A stretch of DNA of 64,000 bases from the NCBI GenBank assembly GCA_022496205.1, contig WTXD01000069.1, positions 62,001 to 126,000 of the forward strand, read 5' to 3'. The translations under genes and the position numbers were made by a program. This document shows, in pieces, positions 25,511 through 37,071 of the stretch. The notes beneath the pieces are model-generated. The model did not search any database. It was not told the DNA's origin and worked only from the letters and a program-made list of their open reading frames with translations. Origin of the DNA: Gloeopeniophorella convolvens (Eukaryota; Basidiomycota; Agaricomycetes; Russulales). Every line of letters begins with the position of its first letter. Positions within the stretch are counted from its first letter, which is position 1.

Positions 25511-25850
25511 GTTCTGGCTGGGTGTCATCATCAATAGGGAGAACACGCCGACGATACAAATATGGTAGGAATGCATGTGAGAATGGGTCTGGGCAGTATT
25601 ATCGACGTCACTCATGTGGTTAGCATCGCAGCAGCATCGAATTTGCACCGAATAAGTAGTCTTCGACAGGGTGGCCCTGGACCCGTCGGTGCCAGATCGT
25701 GATGGAAGCACAGTCGGAGGGCACGGGACAGTCATCACACGTACTGTATATGGGAGAGAGTGGCTGCAGGAGAGATATCATATTGTAGAGGGATGTCAAT
25801 GGATTGGATAGCTCGAACTTTGTCGCCGGCGGACGAGCTCAGTCGGGGGC
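25511..25850 (+). pseudogene. Unassigned gene remnant, copy 2 (tail only)
   Basis: Only the last coding piece remains here, WLGVIINRENTPTIQIW near 25515-25565. It matches LCLAVVVGENTLKI in the copy behind NLR4. The rest of the interval up to the next fragment aligns with the other units but shows no open frame worth calling. Confidence 0.3.
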
Positions 25851-27535
25851 CGGGATGTCACATGACTCCCTCGCTGCTAGCCTCCGTTTCTCCTCGATCG
25901 CAGCAACCCCCTCTCGCCTTGCTCCTCGCCGTGCTGGCGCATACCCCGCTCACCCGATTCCTAGCGCAACCTGTCATGGCTACTCAGCAGTATCGATGCC
26001 GACAACAGCTCTCGCGTCTCGCCATTCCGCCGCCATTCCAGGTCCAGCAACAGATACTGCGCTTTACCCTCGGCCTCCCGACCGCGATTTACCAGGGCTT
26101 TCCCAGTGCTCTCCCCCGTGGGCGCTCCAAACTTCCATGCAGGGCTCCTTCCTTCTGCCATCCTCGGCAGTCTTATGCACTCTACGCACCGCGCTAACCC
26201 TAGCGTCGCTCTCACTGCCGCCGGCGTCCTCCCCCCGCCGGGCATCCCGATGATCCCACTCGGACAGGGTCCTTTCAACACTCCCGGACCGCTTTCTCCC
26301 AGGCCTCTCCTTCCCGCCCTTCCAGCAGCACAGCCGCCGCCAACCCAGCATGGACACCAGCGGCCCCTCCCTCTCGGTTGCCCCTGCGCCCTCTGCCACG
26401 TCGGCCTTACTACGACATGACGACAGCCTCTCCCTCGCCGTGGTGCCCTCTATTCCGTCACGCCAGTGCCCTAACCTCAACATCATGGTATTCAAACTGT
26501 TCTGCCCCAGCGCCACGCTCCGCTCTGACTCTATCCGCTAGCGCGGCGCTCGCCCGGACTCCAGCGCGTCCACGGACCAACCGCTCGCGCCCCCTGCAAT
26601 GTCCGCCCGCCCGGACCTTGTGCGCGGATTCGGTCTGGACATCCCAAAGAAGCCAGGAAAGGAGAAGAGGAGCGGCAGCAGGCGGATGGCAGGCACGAGT
26701 TGGTAGCGCACTGCCCGCACGCCAGAATACCTACCGGGAAAAAACCGTGGGAATCGCCGGAATGGCTGCTTCATACGTATACGGGAATCCGCTGGGCAGG
26801 GAGCCGTCCTGGAGTCTAAAAATGTCCACAACGTGACCTGTTTTTGGCTATGGATTTGAAATCTTGACGGCTTTTTTGCACCAGATTTAAACTTTTCTCA
26901 TAGGATCCTTCCCAAGTATGTATTGTAACCGGATGAGTCAGCCGCGCCAACGATTTTCACGGTTTTTTCCCGGTAGGTATTCTGGCGTGCGGGCAGTGGC
27001 GGTTGCCGCGGAGGAGGACGGCGTGCTCGCAAAAGCCTCGGACGCCGCAACGGTCGGCATGGACGACACCTTCAATATGAAACTCAATGTGGATGTAGGC
27101 GCAGAGGCAGAGGCAGAGGCAGAGGCAGACACGAATGCGGATACCGACATCGACGTGGTGGACACCCAGGTCGACGGCACGACCTCCGCGCAGGGGCGAC
27201 TGCACTCGCGTCAGCACGTTCCCCTCCACCCCAGCCGCAACCACAACCACGATCCCCAACTCCGGTAGCAACCCAGTAACTGCATCCCGGCGGCCACACG
27301 CACGGCTCGTCGTTCGGCCGCCCACTCAACGTTGGCGCGCCCGAGTACAGGCCTGCCGGCGCCTTTACTTTCTCGCTCCCGCCGGCCGGGGCGTGCCAAT
27401 ACTGCCGTTCCCGCTCCCCGCGCCCGCATCTGTGCCTGCAGAGCCCGAGCCCGAGCCTGAGCCCACCCGCGCACAGCAGGGCCGCGAGAAGCGTCAGCAG
27501 CGTGGGTTGCGCGAGGACGATGCCAGTGCGGACGC
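25851..27535 (+). pseudogene. Pro/Ala- and acid-rich gene fragment, copy 2
   Basis: Same segment as the copies at 13.5, 39.7 and 52.8 kb, with GQGPFNTPGPLSPR and the acidic stretch around 27060-27150 preserved. It is interrupted by a 290-bp inverted-repeat element and has frame changes. Its first 300 bases are almost identical to the copy behind NLR4, closer than to the copies at 13.5 and 39.7 kb. Function is unknown. Confidence 0.4.
26709..26998. mobile_element. Non-autonomous TIR element (CACTG..CAGTG, MITE-like)
   Basis: The 290-bp sequence begins CACTGCCCGCACGCCAGAAT and ends with its reverse complement. The terminal inverted repeats match perfectly for 41 bases and extend to about 48 with two mismatches. 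It is flanked by GCG on both sides. The three paralogous copies read GGCGG or GCGG without any insert, so GCG is the duplicated target and the element's ends are exact. It encodes no protein. CACTG ends with a 3-bp duplication recall the CACTA group; a Harbinger-type origin is the alternative. Confidence 0.85.
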
Positions 27536-29450
27536 GAGCGAGGGTTTAACTGGGAGCATTTTGCGAGCCAGTACGATGCCGCACAGCTGATGTCAGCCGA
27601 TGGACACGACACGCGGCAAATCCAACCCGTGCGCGAGTTCTCCAGCGTGGTTTCTGCGTTGCAGGTTCGTGGTCTGGTCCTTGCACCTTCTTCGCAGTGT
27701 GCCTGATGGCTCCGTAGGACAAGACGAATCAATATCATTGATCTGCACAAGGACACACTGCGTGCTATGAAGATCTCGCGACGTGATCGTAGACCATTGA
27801 GGCCTTCATCGAGCTGCTCAGCCGCATACAGCCCACGGTGAGTACATGACGTAAAAAGGCGCCGCGGGCTCACTGACGTGCTATGCCCAGATCGACCGCC
27901 TCAACCTCGAGAGCTACGCACGTCCCGGCCACCGGATCGCCGAGCCCGACAAAAGATCGAGAGCATTCTACCGCAGCGCCGAAGCACATCATCCAGGTCT
28001 GGCGTGCCGAGTTCGAAACCTCCGCAGACAACGGTGACCTGCGGCGGGACGCGCTCCCGAGCAAGCGGCGCAGTGTAACGTTCGTGCGCGACTCAGGTTC
28101 GGGCGTCGAATCGTCGTCGCTGGGCACGGACGGTTCGGGTTCGCGTCGGGGCTCCCAGTCGGGACTCGCTGCGATGAAGGGTTCGGTTGGAGTCAGGTTC
28201 AGGGATCCGCGTGGATCCTCGTCGATAGGCTGGGACGTGGTGACGATGGGCGACCAATCGGGTCGCTCGGACTGAGGATAGAGAGGAAAAGGGACTCGGA
28301 TTCGCGCTGTAGCTACTGTACTGGAGAATACAGGAGGACAAGCTTAAGACTACAGAGCAAACGAGCTTGTCCTTAAATACTCGACGAGGCACAGCCGTAT
28401 CGTACAGAGAGGTTTGCATAAGGCGAAGAGAGGGATCCTGGTAGTCGTAAACGAGGCGCGTGGAGTCAAAGAGGCGATGCGACGCAAGGGAACGAGGAGA
28501 CGAGACGAGCGGCGCAGCGCGGGAACGAGGCGCGTACCGTACGAAAAAGGAAAGAGTAAGAAAAATAGTAGGGCAGTACGTAGAGCCGTAACACGCAGCG
28601 ATAAGCAGCGCGGGGAGGGGATGATTACTCGCGGCCGCAATCAGGGGCGGAGGCGGGGTTTCTGATGTACGTCAGGGTAGTTCCTGGAGGGCAGCATGAA
28701 GCTCAAGCCGACCGTGTACGAGATCCGGATACAGAACGAGGTCTTCTTCCTCGATCCGCCAATAGAGTGTGCGTGCCAGACATGGATTCACCAGCTGCAT
28801 CATTGGCTTGATGGGTGGGCTCTTCATGGTATAAACGCATGTACCGATAATCTTTTGCCAAGCGCGATTTACCTGCGGCGGCGGTATCAGAGTTCTCAGT
28901 ACGAAATTGGGTTGAAAATGCAAGGTACTTCTGCGTCGAAAACGCTATACACATCACTGGTACGTGGCGGGTTGTGAGACTTATTCCGACGTTGCTGACC
29001 ACCCTAATTTACACAGCCCACAGACGACATGCTACAGCGGCCGTTCGTGCTCCTTGAGGCCAATGTACAGTAACTCAGAAGACTTTACGTCGGCAAGTGC
29101 CAGTAGCAATTCCAATCCCTCTGAGACCTTGAGGCGAAATACGTGTTCTATCGCCTCGGGAATCCGCTCACGCATTGGCAGCAGTTTTCTACCGAGATCA
29201 AGCGCGCGCGGCGACGTTCGACACGACTGAGACACAGAAGGTGCTTGGTGTGTGCATCATCCACTACGAGCAGGTGCAAGCGTTCGTGAACGCCAAGTAC
29301 GACGCGTAGAAGCGCGATACCCTCTCGCGCTTCGGCGTCGAGCTTGGCAAAGCGATGAAGGAGACGCACGCGGCGATCCTTGAGGCGCGTAACGGCCTCG
29401 AGCACCACTCGATCGAGGGGTTCGTTGGCGGCACGCGGCGCTTCTGAGTA
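27536..29450 (+). pseudogene. Cytoplasmic dynein heavy-chain tail fragment, copy 2
   Basis: Dynein-tail pieces appear in collinear order: IQPVREFSSVVSALQ, IIQVWRAEFETSADNGDL, KLKPTVYEIRIQNEV with FFLDPP, a YVNAKYDA-like piece and NGLEHHSIEGFVGG. The last matches the end of the DHC_N1 region. Stops and shifts are frequent; for example VNAKYDA is followed at once by TAG near 29307. A 520-bp solo LTR splits it. No motor domain follows. Confidence 0.68.
28074..28593. mobile_element. Solo LTR with 5-bp target duplication
   Basis: The 520-bp insert starts TGTAACG and ends CGTAACA, giving the TG..CA ends of an LTR. It is flanked by CGCAG at 28069-28073 and 28594-28598. The other three dynein fragments continue across this point without the insert, which fixes both ends. 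No internal retrotransposon sequence remains, so it is the product of LTR-LTR recombination. The parent family cannot be named; the orientation is unresolved. Confidence 0.85.
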
Positions 29451-30251
29451 GCTTTGACTTTTGGGTCTCACGCGCACGTCCTGCACGGGTTTATTTCCCT
29501 ACGTCCGACCTCGTTCTTTATGCTCTCTCCTTACCTGCACTCTCTCCGGCATCGGCGACAACGTGTATCGTCTAAAGTCCCTCTAATGACATGAGATTTT
29601 TGGCGTGAGAGTGGTCGTCACGTTCACTCCGGAGATGAGATGCTACTGAAGCTGGTCACCGGCCGCGAGTATTCGAACTTTCAGACGAAACTTCAGAGGC
29701 ACAGATCTAGGACTTGAATCAAACTTGAGCTTGAATTGTCACGGAGTCAATCGACGTGGCCTCAAGCTGGGCGCGTGAGGTCGAAAAACGCGCGCGTCGA
29801 CCGACTGAGTTTACGCGTTGCCATGGAGGACTCAGGTTGACGTGCGGAGTTCGGGCGCAGTTCGGGCACGGCCGAGGCTCTGGGTTCGATTCCGTGGCCC
29901 GCGGATTCATCCCCCATGATAATTCGTGACTGCGGTGACCTTGGCAGGTTGCCTTCAACGCCGTCATCAACAACCACAGGGCGCCGGCAAGCTCTGGCAA
30001 GCAGCGATTACCTCGAATCGCTCACCGGCACTTTTGGCGCTTCACGGAATCCCCGTATCAGGCCATGCTCTCTCACACTGTGCAAATGCGGTCTGTCAGC
30101 TGTCTATCGCCGCTGTCAACACGTTGCAGCGCCTATACGACAGAGTCCTCGTCCAGGCCATCATTGCACCTCGACTGCCCTTACTTCACGAATCTCGGGA
30201 CTCTGCGGTCCTCGATAGCAACAATCGCCCTTACATCGTCTACGTTCCTTC
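29451..30251 (+). promoter_or_regulatory. Conserved 5' flank of NLR3
   Basis: Counterpart of the flanks upstream of NLR2 and NLR4, with the same blocks in the same order, including the TTCGATTCCGTGG-type block near 29885 and the stretch around 30065-30250 that runs into the start exon. It is presumed to hold the promoter and leader. No core promoter element is clear by eye. Confidence 0.5.
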
Positions 30252-33200
30252 ATGGCGAATGACCAGCTTGCGTTGACGCCGTAAGCACGACTCGTAGCCT
30301 GCACGGCGCCATTACTCACCGATTGTGTTACACGCATCTTTTCATCAGCCCAGGGGAACTCGTGTCCCAGAACCTCGGATTAGCGTACGCAGAACACTTC
30401 GCGCCTGAGGGTGTGGCCAAATGACATGCTTTCAGCTCCGGGCCTGGCGATCAGCCTGAGAGCACACCCCACCGCTCCCACCTTCGGTTGAGAAGTGAGT
30501 GCTCTATCCTGCTCACCCGCATCCGAGACCGCTGAATGCGTCTGCTTGTCTAGTCATCCATGCTGACGGTCTTCGCGTTACGGGGTTTCTCGACAGGTTC
30601 AGGCATCGGCGCTTCTATGTGACTGCAACAGACGGAATCACCACCGAGACGACTAAAGCCATCAAGAGTGAGAAGCATTTGGCAAGATGGGATGAGACAT
30701 TCGATAGTCTGTGCGTTTTCCTATTATTACTTTCCGTTTTTGGTCGCCACGGACCTAATGCTTTCCTGCAGCACAACAGATCCGTCATCGCGGCTCACCC
30801 TACGACTGCTCGCAACACGAGACAAGCACGATGATGCGCTTTTGGGAGAGCTTGAACTCACCTACACTGAGCTTGTCCGTGGTCTGGCTCCACACGGTAC
30901 GTCGTGCGGTCGCTGCATATTTCCCGTTCCCCCAGTCGCTGAACGGCCTATCCGCAGACTTTCACCTTGCTCCTATCAATCGTTCTCCCAAACAGTCGCA
31001 CCAGGTCACCCTCCGCCTGGAGATCATGATCGATCACGCAGAGCCCCATTCCGAACCAGTCGTCTCTTCCAGTGCCTCCGAGCCTTCTTCCGTCCCCGGG
31101 AAGGCGGATGATGGTCCGGCCCGCAGTCCTTCATCTACCCCATCCGCCGCCGAGACAGTTCCTGGGACGCCTTCCTTCGCAGAGATGTTCGATCGAGTTG
31201 CCTTGCCCGCCATCGACGAGGCAGCGGGACAGCTTGCCTCAGCCTCGGCGCCGGTTACTAGCACGACGAATTACGCAGAGCAGGCCTCGGGTGCGCTGGA
31301 TCAAGCCAAAAACATATACGACACGTGGAGCGTCGTCCTCACAAGGATGAAATGGGTTGTTGACTGTACGGAGGGTATTGCTGAGGTCCGTGTCTCTTCG
31401 ATTTTTACGCGTGTCATCTTTACGAATGTATCTTAGATTCATCCGTACGCTAAGATCGCATGGAGCGTCCTCTCGTTGATTCCCAAGGTGCGCCATCCCT
31501 AGTTTCCGGTTCCGGAGGTCATGTCAGGTTCTCATGAACTCGGTTATGCAGACGATCCTCGCTCAAGTCGAACGCGATGAAAACGTGAAAGCGTTGGTGC
31601 TCGCAATGCACGACGCTCTGGACTTTGCGCGTGACGTGAGCGCGTTTGAGAGCAACATCCAGGAGTCAGCTCAAAGAGGCGTCTTCATGGCCATGTTGAC
31701 CCATGCCTGCGACTGTGGCGAGTTTATCCAGACATATGCGAAGGATACACAATTCTGTACGTTTAAGACCAAGGATGCGATCCCGGCATAAGTTTGATCT
31801 GATACGACATCGTGATTCTCAGGGAAACGGTTGTGGAAGAATACAGGACGTGGGGTTGACACTCGCGTCGAGGGCTACTGCTCCAAGCTCGTGTCTCTCC
31901 GCGATGGATTCTTGAGGCACGCCACGGTCACCATCGAGAAGACAACGTTTCAGATTCGGGACGTCGTAAGTGGGGTTTCAGTCCAAGTCGATCGGATGTC
32001 CAGTCGGCTTGATGGGATTTCTGGCCAGCTGGAGAGCGTTTTAGGCGAGGTCGCGGATGCAGGTATGAACTTGCAACGAAATGCCCGTGCCACGCACCTT
32101 ACAATCTGTCTCGTAGGTATCGATGCGGTAATCCGAGAAATTCCATATGCGTTAGGTGCATCATTCAACAGTGATAGGGGATGCCTCACTGGCACCAGGG
32201 ACGCGTTTCTGGATCATGTCACCAGCTGGGTGAGCAATCCCGATTCAACACGCGGGCTTGTGCTATTCGGGCAAGCCGGAACGGGCAAGTCATCTATTGC
32301 GCATGAGGTTGCGCGTCGCTTCCGTAAGATGGACCGCCTCACCTCCTCATTCATCTTCATGCGTGGGCAACGCTCCAGTCGAGAACCTCACCTCTTCTTC
32401 ACCGGTCTTGCTCGCGACCTCTCCGACCGCTACCCTGCATTCCGAGCATCATTGGGCAAGTGCATCCAGCACGACACGTATGCTCGGATTGGCGCCACAA
32501 ATTATACAGCACTCTTCGAGAACATGTTGCTGCAGCCCCTTGCGAACACAGTTCTCGTCGGCCCTGTTCTGATCGTGGTTGACGCCCTAGACGAGGCTGC
32601 GGATGCCGCAGAAGACGGTGGACTATGCGTGTTCCTCACCAAGCGGATCCACGAGCTCCCACCAAACTTTCGTATCTTCATCACTTCGCGGACCGAACAC
32701 GAGATCGAGCAGGCCTTCGTTGACGCTGATACGATTAGTATCATGCATATGGACGACCAACGTTTGTCTGCCAATACGAATGACGATATCCGGGCGTATC
32801 TTTCCGCAAACCTCTCGCCATACATATATTCCGAACATGGCGAGGATCTTGCAATGAAAGCTGAAGGCCTGTTTCAGTGGGCGGCTGCGGCTTGCAGATA
32901 TATCAAAACTCGCCGGCGTGGACTCACGGAGGACGACTGCGTGTCCCGCATCCTGGACCCCACACCAGGACGTCCCCAGCGGATGGATCCCCTAGACAAC
33001 CTTTACCTCACGATTCTCGAGTCAGCGTTCGACTTGAGCGACCCCGTTGTCAAGCGCAGATACCAGTCTGTCATGGGTCAGCTCCTAGTTTCATTCGAAC
33101 CACCTTCCAGCCGTTCTTTGACTGCCCTCCGCCGTCACCTGGCCAGTCACGATGTCGACAACAGCGACTCCGTCTCTGCCATTATTAGCAACCTCGGTTC

Positions 33201-36163
33201 GCTTTTGAGCAATGTCACCTCCACCTCCATGGACGAGCCGATAACGCCACTTCACACATCATTCCGCGATTTCCTCATTTCGAAGGACAGGGCTGGGGAA
33301 TTTTGGGTAGACCTGGCAGCATCTCATCGTCAGATGGCGTACTGCTGTCTCAGCCTCGTCGTCCACGAGGTCCATTTCAATATGTGTCACCTCGTGTCGT
33401 CGTATCAGAAGAACTCAGATATCCCTGACATCGGCTCCCTCGTAGCCCGATATATATCTCGCGCCCTATCCTACGCTGCTCGTTTCTGGGATGATCACTT
33501 GCAACACGCGCCGTTTCATCCCGATTTGGTCGAGAAACTTGAGACGCTCATACTGACGAAGTTCCCATTTTGGCTCGAGTCTCTGAGCCTCCTTGGCTGC
33601 ATCGACCTTGCTCTGCAAGCATTGTCGACATTGGAAGTATGGCTGGCCGCGGAGCGAAGTGTAAGTCTCCCACGTTGCTCTTCCCCGTGTGGATTCTCAC
33701 GAGGGGCGATCCGACAGAACCCTGCTGCGGAAATACGCACGCTTTCTGTATTCATCAATGATGCAGCCGCGTTTGTGCGGTACTTCGCCATGCCCATGTC
33801 CCAAAGCGCCCCGCACATCTACCTGTCTGCACTCCCGTTTTCCCCAGCGTCATCGTTCATCCTCCAGCACTATGGAAAGATGTTCCCAAACACGATAGCG
33901 CTAGAACGGGGGAGGCTAGCTCATTGGCCAGCGCAGGAGACGGTCATCAGCGTTAGCATGATGTGCCTTTCCGTTGCGTTCTCCCCGGACGGCACATGCG
34001 TTGCTTCCGGCCTCGCAGACGGTACGATCCACATGTTCAGTTCCTCGACTGGCCAGGAGATCCGAGGGCCGTTCACGGGGCATAAGGACTGGGTCAGATC
34101 TATCGTGTTCTCCCCGGACGGCCGAAAACTCATCTCTGGGTCGGATGATGGTACGATCCGGGTGTGGGATATTGCGACAGGGAAGGCGGTCTCAGAGCCA
34201 TTCGTAGGACACACATTGGGTCAACACTGTCGCACTGTCACCGGATGGCCGATACGTGGCATCAGGCTCGAGTGACCGAACAATCCGCATCTGGGTTGTC
34301 TCCGCAGGGGAGATAGTCGTGGGGCCGTTTACGGGACACACCGGCCCCGTCAAGTCTGTGGTGTTCTCGCCGGATGGTCTCAACATTGTCTCTGGCTCAG
34401 ATGACAAGACCATCCGTGTCTGGAGCGCGGCGACAGGAAAGTCGGTCGCAGGGCCCCTCGAGGGACACACCGACATTGTCAACTCTGTCGCGTTCTCCCC
34501 GAATGGACAGTATATTGTCTCTGGCTCAGAAGACCGCACGATACGCGTCTGGGATGCTACCACGTGGAGCCCAACCGCAGCGCCACTCAAGGGACATGCC
34601 TCTCCCATCGCCTCTGTTGCTATTTGTCAAGACAGCCAATACATTGTCTCATGTTCAGTCGACTCAACAATCCGTGTCTGGAATGCCGCGACTGGATCGC
34701 CGGTTGGAGAGTCACTTACTGGTCATGGGGCTGCCGTCAGGTCCATCGCACTCTCACAGGATGGTCGACACGTCGTATCAGGCTCGGAAGACAAGACAGT
34801 GCGCATCTGGGATATGTTCGCGGCACGGCCGGCCGGCGATCCTGGGATACAGGGACCTGTAGAGCGAGACCTCGACATCTTACTTCCGCAGGATATCCAG
34901 CGCGTCACCTCCGGTTTGGAGGGTCACACGGTCAACGCTTTGGGTGGTGCTCAAACAGAGTCAGGTTTTGGACCACTTGGGGGGCACACGAACACCGTTT
35001 GGTCAGTCACGTTCTCACCGGATGGCCGCCTCGTTGCCTCGGGTTCGGCGGATCGCACGGTCCGCATATGGGACGCCACGACGGGTCAGGCAGTTAGAGA
35101 GCCTCTCATGGGACATACAGACGAGGTCAACTCTGTCACTTTCTCGTCAGATAGTCGGCGCGTTGCTTCTGGCTCGAATGATCAGACGATCCGTGTCTGG
35201 GACATGACGACAGGCCGGGTAGTCGTTGAGCCGCTCGAGGGACATCAAGGCGGGGTCCTCTCCGTCGCATTCTCCCCCGAAGGCCATCGGATCGCCTCGG
35301 GCTCCTCTGACAAGACGATCCTTATCTGGGGCGCCGCGACAGGAAAAGCAGTGACAAAGCCATTCACGGGTCATACGGGGTGGATACGGTCCGTCGTATT
35401 CTCGCCGAATGGCCAATATATCGCCTCGGGCTCATTCGATCATACGATCCGTGTGTGGAGTGCTGCGACAGGACAGGCAATCGGAGGACCATTCACGGGA
35501 CATATGGATTGGGTCTACTCTGTCACATTCTTTTCCGATGGCCGATACATTGCCTCGGCTTCCCACGATCGCACGATTCGCGTCTGGGATGCTGAAACAG
35601 GACAGCCAGCCGCAGATCCTTTCGGGGGACTCGACCCTTTTCCCTTATCCGTTTCATCCTCGCCAGACAGTCACCATATTGTCTCGAGCTGGAATGACGG
35701 TGCAATTCGCATCTTGGACGCTACAACAGGGCACGCAGTCTGTGACCCGCTCGTAGGACACGCAGGCAGGGTCGCGTCTGTCGCCTACTCTCCCGATGGC
35801 CAACGCATCGTCTCGGGCTCATTCGACACCTCAGTTCGGTTGTGGATCACACCAGCGACCGACGCATCCACGACAGGTGTTCCCAGCTCGGACGGTTCCC
35901 TCGCCAGCCCTCACAGCGGCGCTACCCCGGTCCCCGTAGAGTTTCGGACGGATCAGGGGTTTGGGGTAGATGACGATGGGTGGATTCGAGGGCCCGGCGG
36001 TGAGCTTGTAGTCTGGATCCCTGGACCGCACCGGGTTGGACTTCCTCGGCCGAATAATGTGTGGGTCAGAGCGAAACACGAGACGGTCTTGGATGGTAGT
36101 CACTTTGTTCATGGATCGGATTGGACGATGTGTTTCGATAACGACCAGCGCATTGTCTCGTAG
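30252..36163 (+). pseudogene. NLR3: C2-NACHT-WD40 NLR-like gene with a 2-bp frameshift
   Basis: Exons 30252-30280, 30436-30494, 30554-30710, 30772-30896, 30958-31385, 31437-31487, 31552-31756, 31823-32062, 32117-33660 and 33718 onward follow NLR2 and NLR4 exactly. The start exon reads MANDQLALT. C2-like, helical and NACHT parts are open, with Walker A GQAGTGKS and Walker B VVDALDEA. In WD40 repeat 3, after 34214, two bases are missing compared with all other copies. Translation then leaves the frame and stops at 34275, giving about 1131 aa with just over two WD40 repeats. From 34220 to 36163 the original frame (repeats 3-14 and tail) stays open, so the lesion is probably recent or a sequencing/assembly error. 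A truncated NACHT protein with a near-empty sensor could still act or interfere, but this is inference. The NACHT and 3' flank are closest to NLR4. Confidence 0.85.
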
Positions 36164-37071
36164 ATATATACCTTCGTATTGCTGCCGCACTGCATTGTAC
36201 GATACATGTGTTTATGATATTGCGGGTTCGTGCAGATCAAACCGACTTAGTTGTTCGCGCCCGGGTCCTCGCTCAATCCAGCATTTGCAAGCGTGCCTTA
36301 CGAGCACGCAGATCGACAATTCTATGGACAGTACTCATTCAATCGCACGGAGACCATCATCCACACGCTGAAGTCGATACATACGCTCACCAAAGTTAGA
36401 CCTCCATGTCACCAATTGAGAGAGAATTCGCCAGTAAGCGACGGGGACAGGGTCAACGGAAGATGATCGAAACTGGAAATATCGTAGGCTGCGCTGAATT
36501 CCAGGGAAAGGGAGAGAAAATGGTGCACATTGACATGCGCAAGCAGCCAGGATGCCGCGCTGGACAAGTGCCAAGGCCAACGGCCTAGGTAAACGCAAAT
36601 ATCTTGTAGGCAGAGTTGTCAGCTTAGACGTGCAGTGCAGGGAGACGTAGCTGGGCGCATTTCTTTGCCATCAACATTCTGCATGATATGCCAGTCCCAA
36701 TGTCACCTCCCCGGGGTACCCGTCGTCAGTCGTCCCCACTGTCCTGTTTGCGCATCGCGGGATGTTGACACACCGGTCGATGTGGCAGCCATAGGCAAGG
36801 GACACGAGGAGAGAAAGTGCGCTGCGTAGCTGATCATTGTGGCAGATGGAGTACGGCGCCATGTCGTTAAGCGATACGGAAGTGCGCGAACGAGAAGGAC
36901 AAGAACAAAGTGAATCCTGCCAGGTAGATCCTGCCAGTGGTGAAACATTTCACCCCGGCGCGCGCTGACGCGCGGCCCGGCCAGAAATCTATCCTCTGCG
37001 ACATCTCGAGACTCCCACAGCAGTACTCTACATTCTGCACACACACCCACAGGCCCATATACCCCCGTAGT
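36164..37071 (-). pseudogene. Shared NLR 3' flank with minus-strand membrane-gene fragment, copy 3
   Basis: Aligned with the flank behind NLR4 more closely than with those behind NLR1 and NLR2. The minus-strand fragment (about 36760-36900) still carries the MAPYSICHNDQ-type stretch near 36840-36860. It is frameshifted against the preceding hydrophobic part and has lost several bases there. Nothing else is recognised. Confidence 0.35.
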
